From an uncultured Bacteroidales bacterium (GTDB lineage Bacteria > Bacteroidota > Bacteroidia > Bacteroidales > P3), in the NCBI GenBank assembly GCA_900317285.1, contig ONGA01000010.1:1-64000 (forward strand): DNA of 64,000 bases. Direction: 5' to 3'. How positions within the stretch are numbered: position 1 is the first letter of the stretch; every line of letters begins with the position of its first letter. This document shows, piece by piece, positions 26,961 to 36,988 of this stretch. The position numbers and the translations under genes are program-made. Below the pieces are notes generated by a model. The model was given only the letters and a program-made list of their open reading frames with translations, did not search any database and had not been told where the DNA came from.

Positions 26961-28124
26961 TTACTTTTTGAATTTTCTATTGCTATGTAACGGAATAAGA
27001 ATCAAAATAGTATTTGCGATGATAAAATAAATTTCGAGCAGGGGGGCGGCGAGGTATACCAGACCGCCCTCGAAACGCTTTGCCAGCTTGGCGAAGGAGA
27101 CGATTTGCCAGGCCCATTTCAGTGCCACTGCCAGCGCGACGGCGCCCCAGGGGGTACCGGGACGGAGGAGCAGGAGAATGGCGGCGGCGTAGAACAGGAT
27201 GTTGGCTGCGGGGAGGATTTCCTCCATCAGGCGGCCGCGCCAGGAGTGCCAGTTGCGTGTCGCCACGCGGTCGAGGCGCACTCGGTGCCATTGGGCGAAG
27301 GTTTTCCTGGGCTCTGTGGAGAGGCAGGCGTCGCTGTTGATGCAAACGGCCGTGTTCTGTTTGTTGGCGTTGTGGTAGACGAAGAGGTCGTCGGAGCCTC
27401 CGGCGACGTTGTAGTGGCGGATGAAGGCGCCTTGTTTGAAGAAGAAGTTGCGGCGGTAGCTGAGGTTGCGGCCCGAGCCGGTGTAGGGGTGGCCCAGGAT
27501 GGCGCAGCCGAGGTAGTGGGCGCTGTAGGCGAGGTTGTCGTACTGCTGCATGATACCGAGGAGGGTTTTGGTGCGCTTCAGTCCGCAGAATCCGAGCACG
27601 ATCTGGGTATCCTTGTTCTGGTAGCCTTTCACGATGCCGCGGAGCCACTGGAGGTTCTTCGGGGTGCAGTCGGGGTCGGCGAGCATCAGGATGTCGTTCT
27701 TGGCGCTCTTGATGCCGATGGAGAGGGGGTATTTCTTGCCCTGGAAGAGGTTGACGTCCTCCTTGAAGGGGACGACTTTCAAGTGGGGGTAGTAGTCCTT
27801 GAGGAGTTTGAGGACGAACTGGGTGTCGTCGTGGCTGAGGTAGTCGACCACAACAACCTCGAAATCAGGGTAGTCCTGCTCGAGCAGGTAGACGAGGTTT
27901 TCCTTGAGCCAAGCGGCGTCGTTGCGGGCGGTGAGCACCACGGAGACGGGCGGGAGCTTGGTGTCGGAGCTGCTACCCTCGTCGACGATGCCTTTGCGGT
28001 GCCAAATACCGAGGCGGAAATGGAAAAATCCGTAGTAGAGGCAAAGAACGGCAAGCGCGGCGATGAGCGCCAATGCCAACATAATTGCGTGACTGTCAGT
28101 CAGAAAAAATGTAAAGTCAAACAT
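26961..28124 (-). CDS. Membrane-anchored family 2 glycosyltransferase
   Basis: 387 residues. An N-terminal membrane helix (about 14-34) is followed by a GT-A domain: PPVSVVLTARNDAAWLKENL (about 57-76), FEVVVVDYLSHDDTQ, ILMLADPDCTP (the D-x-D-like metal site, about 145-155), and an acceptor-side GGSDDLFVYH. Two or three C-terminal membrane helices (about 305-380) end in a basic tail. It transfers a sugar to a lipid or surface glycan on the cytoplasmic face; donor and acceptor unknown. First gene of the four-gene run with a sigma factor, so it may belong to an envelope regulon. Confidence 0.9.
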   Translation of the reverse strand: MFDFTFFLTDSHAIMLALALIAALAVLCLYYGFFHFRLGIWHRKGIVDEGSSSDTKLPPVSVVLTARNDAAWLKENLVYLLEQDYPDFEVVVVDYLSHDDTQFVLKLLKDYYPHLKVVPFKEDVNLFQGKKYPLSIGIKSAKNDILMLADPDCTPKNLQWLRGIVKGYQNKDTQIVLGFCGLKRTKTLLGIMQQYDNLAYSAHYLGCAILGHPYTGSGRNLSYRRNFFFKQGAFIRHYNVAGGSDDLFVYHNANKQNTAVCINSDACLSTEPRKTFAQWHRVRLDRVATRNWHSWRGRLMEEILPAANILFYAAAILLLLRPGTPWGAVALAVALKWAWQIVSFAKLAKRFEGGLVYLAAPLLEIYFIIANTILILIPLHSNRKFKK

Positions 28125-28147
28125 ATGTACACATCTGTTTCAGTGTA

Positions 28148-28155
28148 CAAAAATA
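28148..28155 (-). promoter_or_regulatory. -7 box upstream of the glycosyltransferase-sigma operon
   Basis: TATTTTTG on the minus strand (28155-28148), 24 bases before the start codon at 28124. No clear -33 TTG. Confidence 0.5.
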
Positions 28156-28220
28156 CATATAATATGAATTCCTGCGCTCACGCGCGGAGGTAAAATATCA
28201 ACAAGAATTCAACACTCTGG

Positions 28221-29348
<1,128 letters not shown>

Positions 29349-29371
29349 GTTTATTGTTCAAAAAGAGTTTG

Positions 29372-29379
29372 CAAAAATA
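29372..29379 (-). promoter_or_regulatory. -7 box upstream of tgt
   Basis: TATTTTTG on the minus strand (29379-29372), 24 bases before the tgt ATG. It is divergent from the -7 box of the repeated element at 29423, about 43 bases away. Confidence 0.55.
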
Positions 29380-29422
29380 CAAAAAAAATTCCAAAAGGCC
29401 GGAAAATGTCAAAAAAAGTGTG

Positions 29423-29602
29423 TATTTTTGCAGTTGCAAAACGGGATGAAGAATCTAGACGAAAATCAAAATAGAGGCTGGTTATCAGATAGATAAGTAT
29501 TTGTAGCCTTGATTTTCAAAACAATACATTGCTTTAATTCACAAATAACTATGGTCGGTAGGTCTATGCTAGGTCTATGGTACCTCTATTGTAACTCTAT
29601 GG
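29423..29602 (+). ncRNA. Repeated 180-bp element, copy A: putative structured RNA with its own promoter box
   Basis: Starts with TATTTTTG (29423-29430). Arms GAAAATCAA (29461-29469) and TTGATTTTC (29509-29517) pair; after a 6-base bulge GGCT (29476-29479) pairs with AGCC (29505-29508); inside, TTATC (29482-29486) and GATAA (29492-29496) close an AGATA loop. From 29504 to 29602 it is identical to copy B (49325-49423). The end (29550-29602) is an 11-bp-period array with core GGTCTATGGTA. An 11-bp terminator hairpin follows at 29623. Expression is inferred, not shown; a MITE-like repeat is the alternative. Confidence 0.6.
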
Positions 29603-29622
29603 AAGTGGCTGGTTTGAATAAG

Positions 29623-29651
29623 AAATGCCTCCCGGAAGTGGGAGGCATTTT
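29623..29651. terminator. Strong bidirectional terminator hairpin
   Basis: AAATGCCTCCC (29623-29633) pairs perfectly with GGGAGGCATTT (29640-29650) around a 6-base loop, with a T-run on the plus strand. It lies 45 bases beyond the alaS stop (minus strand) and 21 bases beyond the repeated element (plus strand), so it can end both transcripts. Confidence 0.8.
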
Positions 29652-29695
29652 GTGTGGTGTGGTGAGGGGGCGGCGGTGTGTGCGCCCCGTGGGTG

Positions 29696-32290
29696 TTATC
29701 CGATGAGTTGTTTGGCGAGCTCGAGGGCACGGTCGATACCGTCGGGGTTTTTGCCGCCCGCGGTGGCGAAGAAGGGCTGACCGCCGCCGCCGCCCTGGAT
29801 TTCCTTGCCGAGGGTACGAACCATCTGTCCGGCGTTGAGTCCGGCGTCGACGCGCTGCTGTCCGAGGACGATGAGCAGGGCGGGTTTGTTGTCGGTGACG
29901 GAGGCGAGGACGACTGCCATGTCGGGGTTCTGGTTGCGCAGGGCGATGAGGGGGTCCTTGAGGGTGTTGACGTCGGTGTCGAGTCGCTGGATGAGGACGG
30001 GGTTGGCGCCGAGCTGTGCGGCGAGGCTGTTGACGATGCCTGCGGCTTTTTCCTTGCGGAGCTGTTCGACGGCGGCCTTGAGGGCGTTGTTGTCGTCCTG
30101 GAGTTTGGCGATGGAGGCGCTGAGGTCTTTGGTGCCTTTGAAGAGGTCGTTGAGTGCCGCGAGCTGGTCCTGCTGCTGGTCGGCGAAGTCGGTGGCTGCC
30201 TGGGCGGTGACGGCTTCGATGCGTCGCATGCCGGCTGCCACGGCGCCTTCGCTGACGATGCGGAAGGAGCCGATCATGCCTGTGTTGGCGACGTGCGTGC
30301 CGCCGCAGAATTCGACGCTGGGGCCGTATTTAACGACGCGGACGTGGTCGCCGTATTTCTCGCCGAAGAGTGCCATGGCGCCGAGTTTCTGTGCTTCGGC
30401 GATGGGCATGGCGCGGTGTTCCTCGAGGGGTATGCAGGCGCGTATCATGTTGTTGACGCGGTGTTCGACGTCGCGTATTTCTTCGTGGCTGAGTTTGGCG
30501 AAGTGGCTGAAGTCGAAGCGGAGGCGCTGGTCGTCGACGCTGGAGCCTTTCTGCTCGACGTGGTTGCCGAGGACCTGGCGGAGGGCGTAGTGCATGAGGT
30601 GTGTGGCGGTGTGGTTGTTGCCGATGGCCTGGCGGCGAGCGGCATCCACGCTGGCGTGGAAGGTGGCCGTCAAATCTTCAGGCAGGGCATCCACTATATG
30701 CACGATAAGTCCGTTTTCCTTCTTTGTGTTCGTTATGCGTGTTGCAACGCTGTTGCAGCATACTGAACCGGTGTCGCCAGTCTGGCCGCCGCTTTCGCCG
30801 TAGAAGGGAGTGCGGTCGAAGACGAGCTGGAAGAATTCTTTGTCTTTTGCTTTCACGCGGCGGTAGCGGGCGATGTGGACGTCGGCCTCAAGGGTGTCGT
30901 AGCCGACGAATTCCTGCTCGACGCCGGGCATGAGTTCCTGCCAGTCGTCGCTTTCCACCTTGGCGGCGCCACGGCTGCGCTCTTTCTGTTCGGCGAGGCC
31001 GCGGTTGAAGCCGTCCATGTCGACGGTGAGGCCTTTCTCGGAGGCCATGAGCTGGGTGAGGTCGATGGGGAAGCCGTAGGTGTCGAAGAGTTCGAAGGCG
31101 AAGGCACCGTCGACCACTTTGCCGTTGCATTTGGCGGCGTAGTCGTCGAAGCGGCGGATGCCGCCGGCGAGGGTGCGGAGGAAGGCCTGCTCCTCTTCGA
31201 GGATGATGCGCTGGATGAGTTCCTGCTGTTTCTGGAGCTCGGGGAACTGGTGACCCATCTGCGCCACGAGGGTGGGGACGAGGGTGTTGATGAAGGGCTC
31301 GTTGAAGCCGAGGAAGGTGTAGCCGTAGCGGACGGCACGGCGGAGGATGCGACGGATGACGTATCCGGCCTTGACGTTGGAGGGCAGCTGACCGTCGGCA
31401 ATGGAGAAGCTGACGGCGCGGAGGTGGTCGGCGCAGACGCGCATGGCGATGTCGGCCTGCTCATTGTCGCCGTAGCGTTTGCCGCATTTGGCAGCGATTT
31501 CCTGAATGAGGGGCTGGAAGACGTCGGTGTCGTAGTTGGAGCGTTTGCCCTGCATGACCATGCAGAGGCGCTCGAAGCCCATGCCGGTATCGATGTGCTT
31601 GGCTTTCAGGGGCTCAAGGGTTCCGTCGGCTTTACGGTTGAACTGCATGAAGACGAGGTTCCAGATTTCGATGACCTGGGGATTGTCCTTGTTGACGAGG
31701 TCTTTGCCGGGCACTTTGGCTTTTTCCTCGTCGGGACGAATGTCGACATGGATTTCGGAGCAGGGACCGCAGGGACCCTGGTCGCCCATTTCCCAGAAGT
31801 TGTCTTTTTTGGAGCCGCGGAGGATACGGTCCTCGCTGATGTGCTCTTTCCAGAAGTTGTAGGCTTCCATGTCCATTTCGAGGCCTTCCTTCTCGTCGCC
31901 GCCGAAGACGGTGACATAGAGCCAGTCCTTGTTTATCTTCATCACCTCGGTGAGGAATTCCCAGCCGTAGGCGATGGCTTCTTTCTTGAAATAATCGCCG
32001 AAGGACCAGTTGCCGAGCATCTCGAACATGGTGTGGTGGTAGGTGTCGTGGCCCACCTCCTCGAGGTCGTTGTGCTTGCCGCTGACGCGGAGGCACTTCT
32101 GGCTGTCGGTGGCGCGGGGCCATTGCGGCTGCCGGTTGCCGAGGAAGATGTCCTTGAACTGGTTCATGCCCGCGTTGGTGAACATCAGGGTCGGGTCGTT
32201 CTTGATGACCATGGGTGCGCTGGGCACCACCTGGTGTTGCTTGCTCTCGAAAAAGTCGAGGAATGCTTTGCGTATTTCGTTGCTTGTCAT
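29696..32290 (-). CDS. alaS: Alanyl-tRNA synthetase
   Basis: 864 residues from ATG 32290 (MTSNEIRKAFLDFFESKQH); an ATG two codons earlier is possible. Class II catalytic domain about 1-250 (SAPMVIKNDPTLMFTNAGMNQFKDIFLG; GNWSFGDYFKKEAI). The tRNA-recognition region follows (to about 450). The editing domain carries zinc ligands in HTATHLMHYAL (about 555-565) and FCGGTHVANTG (about 660-670), and the C-terminal oligomerisation domain (C-Ala, about 710-864) contains a coiled coil. The long frame upstream of ATG 32290 on this strand is a shadow of the GroES-like gene. Confidence 0.97.
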   Translation of the reverse strand: MTSNEIRKAFLDFFESKQHQVVPSAPMVIKNDPTLMFTNAGMNQFKDIFLGNRQPQWPRATDSQKCLRVSGKHNDLEEVGHDTYHHTMFEMLGNWSFGDYFKKEAIAYGWEFLTEVMKINKDWLYVTVFGGDEKEGLEMDMEAYNFWKEHISEDRILRGSKKDNFWEMGDQGPCGPCSEIHVDIRPDEEKAKVPGKDLVNKDNPQVIEIWNLVFMQFNRKADGTLEPLKAKHIDTGMGFERLCMVMQGKRSNYDTDVFQPLIQEIAAKCGKRYGDNEQADIAMRVCADHLRAVSFSIADGQLPSNVKAGYVIRRILRRAVRYGYTFLGFNEPFINTLVPTLVAQMGHQFPELQKQQELIQRIILEEEQAFLRTLAGGIRRFDDYAAKCNGKVVDGAFAFELFDTYGFPIDLTQLMASEKGLTVDMDGFNRGLAEQKERSRGAAKVESDDWQELMPGVEQEFVGYDTLEADVHIARYRRVKAKDKEFFQLVFDRTPFYGESGGQTGDTGSVCCNSVATRITNTKKENGLIVHIVDALPEDLTATFHASVDAARRQAIGNNHTATHLMHYALRQVLGNHVEQKGSSVDDQRLRFDFSHFAKLSHEEIRDVEHRVNNMIRACIPLEEHRAMPIAEAQKLGAMALFGEKYGDHVRVVKYGPSVEFCGGTHVANTGMIGSFRIVSEGAVAAGMRRIEAVTAQAATDFADQQQDQLAALNDLFKGTKDLSASIAKLQDDNNALKAAVEQLRKEKAAGIVNSLAAQLGANPVLIQRLDTDVNTLKDPLIALRNQNPDMAVVLASVTDNKPALLIVLGQQRVDAGLNAGQMVRTLGKEIQGGGGGQPFFATAGGKNPDGIDRALELAKQLIG

Positions 32291-32303
32291 AATCATTTGT
32301 TTA

Positions 32304-32660
32304 TCAAAATTCGTCGCGCTCGACCATGAGGATGCCGCTTTGCGGGACGATGAAGAATTTTTCTCCGTTGTATTTGATTTCGACGGCGTTTTTGAGCAGG
32401 AAAATTGCCATGTCGCCCGGACGTACCTGAAGGGGCAGGTAGCGGGGTTCGCGGTCGCCGGGGCGCCAGTCGTCGTCGGCCTCGCCGGGGAGGGGGTAGC
32501 CTGGGCCGCACTTGAGGATGTAGCCAGTCTGGATTTCCTCTTTTTCCTGATAGCCGGCAGGGAGCAGAAGGCCGCCCTTGGTCTTCTTGACGGCAGCTCC
32601 GGGCTGGATGAGCACGCGGTCGCCAATCACTATCAGATTGTCTATGTTGGGTTTCTGCAT
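32304..32660 (-). CDS. GroES-like co-chaperonin family protein
   Basis: 118 residues from ATG 32660. The Cpn10 pattern IVIGDRVLIQPGAAVKKTKGGLLLPAGYQEKEEIQTGYILKCGPG is clear at about 9-53. Beyond it an insertion EADDDWRPGDREPRYLPLQVRPGDMAIFLLKNAVEIKYNGEKFFIVPQSGIL makes it longer than the 95-residue GroES. No groEL is adjacent, and most Bacteroidota have a separate groES-groEL pair, so this is probably a paralogue. It lies 13 bases before alaS on the same strand, with its own promoter at 32684. Confidence 0.85.
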   Translation of the reverse strand: MQKPNIDNLIVIGDRVLIQPGAAVKKTKGGLLLPAGYQEKEEIQTGYILKCGPGYPLPGEADDDWRPGDREPRYLPLQVRPGDMAIFLLKNAVEIKYNGEKFFIVPQSGILMVERDEF

Positions 32661-32683
32661 TTTGTGCCTCAATTTTTGAAGTG

Positions 32684-32691
32684 CAAAAATA
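32684..32691 (-). promoter_or_regulatory. -7 box of the GroES-like/alaS unit
   Basis: TATTTTTG on the minus strand (32691-32684), 24 bases before ATG 32660. It faces away from the dnaB promoter. Confidence 0.6.
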
Positions 32692-32785
32692 ACAAAAAAA
32701 AATGACATGTGGCAAAAAAGTTGTTCGTACGCCCATGAGAGAGGGTGTGTTGAAAAAATAATGTGCGTGGAATGGGATTTTTTTG

Positions 32786-32793
32786 TATCTTTG
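32786..32793 (+). promoter_or_regulatory. -7 box of dnaB
   Basis: TATCTTTG on the plus strand, 24 bases before the dnaB ATG at 32818. The 157-base divergent region 32661-32817 holds this and the opposite promoter. Confidence 0.65.
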
Positions 32794-32817
32794 CACTTCA
32801 AATATTGTGAGTAAAAG

Positions 32818-34350
32818 ATGCCTGAGACCGCTAAAAGACGCAAAGAAAGAATCAGTTACACGCAAGCCTTCGACATGAACGGCAACACTCCGCCGCAGGC
32901 TGTGTCGCTTGAGGAGTCGGTGCTGGGAGCCCTGATGCTCGACCAGACGGCGCTCATCAATGCCATAGAGACGCTGCACGTGGAATATTTCTACAAGCCT
33001 GAGCATCAGGTTGTCTACCGTGCCATCCGCAAGCTTTTCGAACAGAGCCAGCCAGTGGACCTGCTGACGGTGGTGGAGCGCCTGCGCCGCGACGGTGACC
33101 TGGAGGCTGCCGGCGGTGCCTATGCCGTGTCGAAACTGACAGAGAACGTGGTCAGTGCGGCACACTTGGAATACCATATCCGAGTGCTGAGCGAGAAATT
33201 CATCCAGCGCGAGATGATACGCATCTCGACGGAGACCATCACCCAGGCCTATGATGAGACCACCGATGTGGTGGATCTGCTGGACCGCACCGAGCAGCAC
33301 TTGATGGACATCAACGACAAGAATTTCCGCTCGGACTACCATCCCATGGGCGACTTTGTGACCATGGCGATGGACCAGATCAAGGAGGCCGGCGCCAAGG
33401 AAGACGGACTGAGCGGCCTGGAGAGCGGCTTCATAGGGCTTGACCGTATGACGGCGGGATTCCAGCCCGGCACCCTCATCATCCTTGCCGCACGTCCTGC
33501 CATGGGTAAGACGGCCTGTGCCCTCAGCATGGCACGCAACATGGCGGTGGATTTCAACAAGGCAGTGGCATTCTTCTCGCTTGAAATGACGGGTCAGGAA
33601 CTTGCCATGCGCCTCATTTCCAGCGAAGCAAAACTCCCCGGCGACAAGCTGAAGAAAGGTCACCTAGAGCCCTACGAGCAGGAACAGCTCAAGCGCGGTG
33701 CGCAGCCGCTGAGCAGCGCCCCCATCTACATCGACGACACGCCGCAGCTCACCATCTTCGAGCTCCGCGCAAAAGCCCGTCGCCTGAAGCAGCGCTACGA
33801 CATACAGATGATATTCATCGACTACCTGCAGCTGATGTCGAGTGGCAGCAGCGACAACCGCAACGGCAACCGTGAGCAGGAAATCAGCATGATATCGCGC
33901 CAACTGAAGGCACTGTCGAAGGAGCTCGGCATTCCCGTGCTGGCCATGTCACAGTTGAGCCGTGCCGTGGAGAACCGCGTGGGCAACAAGCCGCAGCTGA
34001 GCGACTTGCGTGAGTCGGGCGCTATTGAGCAGGATGCCGACATCGTGATGTTTATCTACCGTCCGGAATACTACGGCATACAGGAGGACGACCACGGCAG
34101 CACGCTGGGCATGGCCGACCTCATAGTGGCGAAGCACCGTAGCGGTGGCACCGGAGATGTGCGCCTGCGCTTTGTCAAGGAGTTCGCCCGCTTCGAGAAC
34201 CCGCCGCAACTGGGACTTGAAGGTTTTGGAGGCGGCATGCCGCAAAACAGCAACTTCGACCAAGGTGGCAGCATGATAGTGGACTCAAAAATGAACGACG
34301 ACAGCAGCATCGAACCGCCCATGGGTCCTGATAGCGAAGTACCGTTTTGA
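32818..34350 (+). CDS. dnaB: Replicative DNA helicase DnaB
   Basis: 510 residues. Hexameric 5'-3' helicase of the replication fork. N-terminal helical domain about 20-130 (PPQAVSLEESVLGALMLDQTALINAIETL). The RecA-like core carries Walker A ARPAMGKTA (about residues 224-232), Walker B IFIDYLQLM (about 330-338), the H4 region and the late motif RESGAIEQDADIVMFIYRPEYY. It ends in a short acidic disordered tail. The gene reads divergently from alaS and is followed 21 bases later by the CyuA-like gene. Confidence 0.97.
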   Translation: MPETAKRRKERISYTQAFDMNGNTPPQAVSLEESVLGALMLDQTALINAIETLHVEYFYKPEHQVVYRAIRKLFEQSQPVDLLTVVERLRRDGDLEAAGGAYAVSKLTENVVSAAHLEYHIRVLSEKFIQREMIRISTETITQAYDETTDVVDLLDRTEQHLMDINDKNFRSDYHPMGDFVTMAMDQIKEAGAKEDGLSGLESGFIGLDRMTAGFQPGTLIILAARPAMGKTACALSMARNMAVDFNKAVAFFSLEMTGQELAMRLISSEAKLPGDKLKKGHLEPYEQEQLKRGAQPLSSAPIYIDDTPQLTIFELRAKARRLKQRYDIQMIFIDYLQLMSSGSSDNRNGNREQEISMISRQLKALSKELGIPVLAMSQLSRAVENRVGNKPQLSDLRESGAIEQDADIVMFIYRPEYYGIQEDDHGSTLGMADLIVAKHRSGGTGDVRLRFVKEFARFENPPQLGLEGFGGGMPQNSNFDQGGSMIVDSKMNDDSSIEPPMGPDSEVPF

Positions 34351-34371
34351 TAAATATAAATAAAGATATAT

Positions 34372-35664
34372 ATGGAAGAGCGATTAAGAAGTGAGTTGAA
34401 AAGCATTCTGCAGCAGGAGGTGGTGCTTGCCACGGGCTGTACCGAACCCGGTGCCGTGGCGCTGTGTGTGGCGAAGGCCTGCGAAGCCCTTGGCGCCGAA
34501 CCCGAGAGCATTCGCCTGCGCTTGAGCAAGAATGTGTACAAGAATGCCATGGGCGTGGGAATTCCCGGCACAGGCATGATAGGACTTCCGATAGCGGTGG
34601 CGATGGCTGTCAGACACGGCGATTCGAGCCGCGGACTGGAAGTGCTGACTTTGCCAGACGAACAGGTGCAAGACGCCAAACAGTGGCTTGCCAACAACGG
34701 CGACCGTATCGATATCGGGGTGAAGGAGACGAGCGACAAGCTGTACATCGAGTGCGCGGTAGAAGGTGCTTCGCATTGCGCCACTGCCGTGATTGCCAAA
34801 CGCCATACAAACTTCGTCTTCGTGAAGAGAGATGACAAGGTGTTGCTTGACCACAAGCAAGGACTCTTCCAGCAGCAGGACAATGACGACAACCCGTCGG
34901 AAGACAACAAGCAGCGCCTGGAACTGACGGCGCGCATGGTGTATGACTACGCCACCACGGCACCTCTGGAAGAACTGGAATGGCTTCGCGACACGGTGGA
35001 GTACAATGCCGCTGCATCGGACTGCGGTCTGGAAGGCATGGGACTCCACACAGGACAGATACTGATGGAGCAGGCGAGGGGAGACATGGTGCACACCGTT
35101 GTGGCGCGCACCGTTGCCGCCAGCGACGCCCGCATGGACGGCTGCACCAAGCCCGTCTACTCCAATTCGGGTTCCGGCAACCAAGGAATCACCTGCACGC
35201 TGCCGTCCTATTACTACGGCAAGATGAAAGGATGCAGCGACGAGCAGATACTCCGTGCCCTCACGATGAACCACCTGATGAGCGTCTATATCAAGCGCGG
35301 CATCGGACGCCTCAGTGCCCTTTGCGGCATTGTCAACGCCACCATGGGCGCCGCCGCGGCGCTCACCTACCTTGAAGGGGGCGGTTACGAAGAGGTGTGC
35401 TACTCCATGAAGAACATGATCAATACCATTGCCGGCATGGTATGTGACGGTGCCAAACCCAGTTGTGCATTGAAGATGAGCGTGGGACTTTACAGCGCCT
35501 TTGTCTGCGCCGAACTGGCGGTGCATGGACATGTGGTCGACAAAACCGACGGCCTGAGCGAGAGTGACATCGACTGCTCCATCCGCAACCTGGGCCGCCT
35601 CGGCAAAGAGGGTATGAATGAAACCGACGACATGATACTTGACATCATGACCCACAAGAAATAA
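34372..35664 (+). CDS. UPF0597/CyuA-type Fe-S enzyme (L-cysteine desulfidase or L-serine dehydratase like)
   Basis: 430 residues. Family landmarks: ATGCTEPGAVAL (Cys, about 21-32), VGIPGTGMIGLPIAVAM (about 62-78), YSNSGSGNQGITCTLP (about 263-278), and MVCDGAKPSCALKMSVG near the C-terminus, whose cysteines together form the likely Fe-S site. Related proteins (CyuA, YhaM) remove sulfide from L-cysteine. The reaction here is inferred from family. Cytoplasmic, no signal peptide. Probably co-transcribed with dnaB given the 21-base spacing. Confidence 0.88.
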   Translation: MEERLRSELKSILQQEVVLATGCTEPGAVALCVAKACEALGAEPESIRLRLSKNVYKNAMGVGIPGTGMIGLPIAVAMAVRHGDSSRGLEVLTLPDEQVQDAKQWLANNGDRIDIGVKETSDKLYIECAVEGASHCATAVIAKRHTNFVFVKRDDKVLLDHKQGLFQQQDNDDNPSEDNKQRLELTARMVYDYATTAPLEELEWLRDTVEYNAAASDCGLEGMGLHTGQILMEQARGDMVHTVVARTVAASDARMDGCTKPVYSNSGSGNQGITCTLPSYYYGKMKGCSDEQILRALTMNHLMSVYIKRGIGRLSALCGIVNATMGAAAALTYLEGGGYEEVCYSMKNMINTIAGMVCDGAKPSCALKMSVGLYSAFVCAELAVHGHVVDKTDGLSESDIDCSIRNLGRLGKEGMNETDDMILDIMTHKK

Positions 35665-35752
35665 TGAGCTATTTCATTGTGCGTTAAGGAAATTAAATCA
35701 AGGGTGTTGATAACTTTATGATAGCGCAACATCCTGTTTGTGAAAAAATAAC

Positions 35753-35760
35753 TATTTTTG
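35753..35760 (+). promoter_or_regulatory. -7 box of the PUR-family gene
   Basis: TATTTTTG at 35753-35760, 24 bases before ATG 35784. It rules out upstream in-frame ATG codons (first at 35718) as starts. Confidence 0.6.
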
Positions 35761-35783
35761 CAGCCGAAAACAAAGTAAAAAAA

Positions 35784-36131
35784 ATGAGAGACATGGATAA
35801 CAAAGAGCAAAGAAAAGAAGAACTGTACAGCCAGGCTATCCCTGCCGGCAAGCGCAGATATTTCTTCGATGTGAAAGAGACCCGCGGGGGTGACAAGTTC
35901 ATCACCATCACCGAGAGCCGTAAGATGTTCGACAACAACAGCGGTGATTTCTACTTCGAGAAAAACAAGATGTTCCTTTACAAAGAGGACTTCGATAAAT
36001 TCCGTCAAGGTCTTGAGAACGCCTTCTCGTTTATCGAGACTGGCATTGTGCCGCCACCTGTTGTGGTGGAGGAAAACTGGCACGGCGACCATGTGGACAG
36101 CAAACTTGACGAGATAGACTTCAAGTTCTAA
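35784..36131 (+). CDS. PUR-alpha-like DUF3276 single-stranded nucleic-acid-binding protein
   Basis: 115 residues from ATG 35784 (MRDMDNKEQRKEELYS); ATG 35793 is a close alternative. The PUR repeat is seen as AGKRRYFFDVKETRGGDKFITITESRK followed by FYFEKNKMFLYKEDFDKFRQGLENAFSFIE, a beta-beta-beta-beta-alpha unit. A short acidic C-terminal tail follows. Small PUR proteins in Bacteroidota bind single-stranded DNA or RNA, and some spirochaete homologues act as regulators. No partner is evident. Confidence 0.88.
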   Translation: MRDMDNKEQRKEELYSQAIPAGKRRYFFDVKETRGGDKFITITESRKMFDNNSGDFYFEKNKMFLYKEDFDKFRQGLENAFSFIETGIVPPPVVVEENWHGDHVDSKLDEIDFKF

Positions 36132-36141
36132 ATTTTGACGT

Positions 36142-36204
36142 TTAAAGGTTAGAGATGCTGCCGCGAAAAGTTGATGTGCAAGTATTTTAACCGTTAACCT
36201 TTAA
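36142..36204. repeat. Inverted repeat upstream of parA
   Basis: TTAAAGGTTA (36142-36151) and TAACCTTTAA (36195-36204) are exact reverse complements separated by 43 bases; a second TTAACC copy overlaps the right arm. It ends 10 bases before the parA ATG and could be a regulatory site or an RNA stem. Confidence 0.5.
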
Positions 36205-36214
36205 CCTTTACAAA

Positions 36215-36985
36215 ATGGCAAAGATTATTTCCATAGCCAACCAGAAGGGCGGCGTCGGCAAGACCACGACGGCGGTGAATCTCAGCGCTTCGCTGGCGGT
36301 GCTTGAGAAAAAAGTGCTGCTGGTGGACTGTGACCCGCAGGCAAACGCCACATCTGGTCTCGGCATCAACCCCGACGAACTGGAGAAGAGCGTCTATGAC
36401 TGCATTCTTGGTCAGGTCGACGTGGAGGATGTCATCATAGAGACTGATACGCCGAATCTAGACCTGCTTCCGACACGTATCGACCTGGTAGGTGCGGAGG
36501 TGGAACTTATCAACGAGAAGGGTAGGGAACAGTTCCTGGCGCGTGCTATCGAGCCCGTGAAAGAAAACTATGACTTCATCATCATTGACTGCTCCCCTTC
36601 GCTGGGTCTGACAACCATCAATGCCCTGACGGCTTCCGACTCGGTAATCATCCCCATCCAGAGCGAGTATTTCGCCTTGGAAGGTCTCGGCAAGTTGTTG
36701 AACACTATCCGTATTGTGCAAACGCGCCTGAACCCGAAACTCTCCATCGAAGGACTGCTGATTACGATGTACGACAATCGTCTTCGCTTGGCACGGCAGG
36801 TGGTGGAAGATGTCCGTGGACATTTCAAACAGATGGTTTTCAATACCTTGATCTACCGCAATACGAAGTTGGCAGAGGCTCCGAGTTATGGAAAATCCAT
36901 CATCATGCACGATGCCTCGTCGACGGGCGCGGTGAATTATCTGAACCTTGCGCAGGAGATTCTGGAGCGCAACAAAATGCAATAA
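36215..36985 (+). CDS. parA: Chromosome-partitioning ATPase ParA/Soj
   Basis: 256 residues. A deviant Walker A, NQKGGVGKTTTAVNLS (about 8-23), then VDCDPQANATSGLG, Walker B DFIIIDCSPSLGLTT (about 113-127), and SEYFALEGLGKLL. Short N-terminus, as in chromosomal Soj rather than plasmid ParA with an extra DNA-binding domain. It forms an ATP-dependent sliding system with ParB. parB follows after 3 bases. Confidence 0.96.
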   Translation: MAKIISIANQKGGVGKTTTAVNLSASLAVLEKKVLLVDCDPQANATSGLGINPDELEKSVYDCILGQVDVEDVIIETDTPNLDLLPTRIDLVGAEVELINEKGREQFLARAIEPVKENYDFIIIDCSPSLGLTTINALTASDSVIIPIQSEYFALEGLGKLLNTIRIVQTRLNPKLSIEGLLITMYDNRLRLARQVVEDVRGHFKQMVFNTLIYRNTKLAEAPSYGKSIIMHDASSTGAVNYLNLAQEILERNKMQ

Positions 36986-36988
36986 GAT

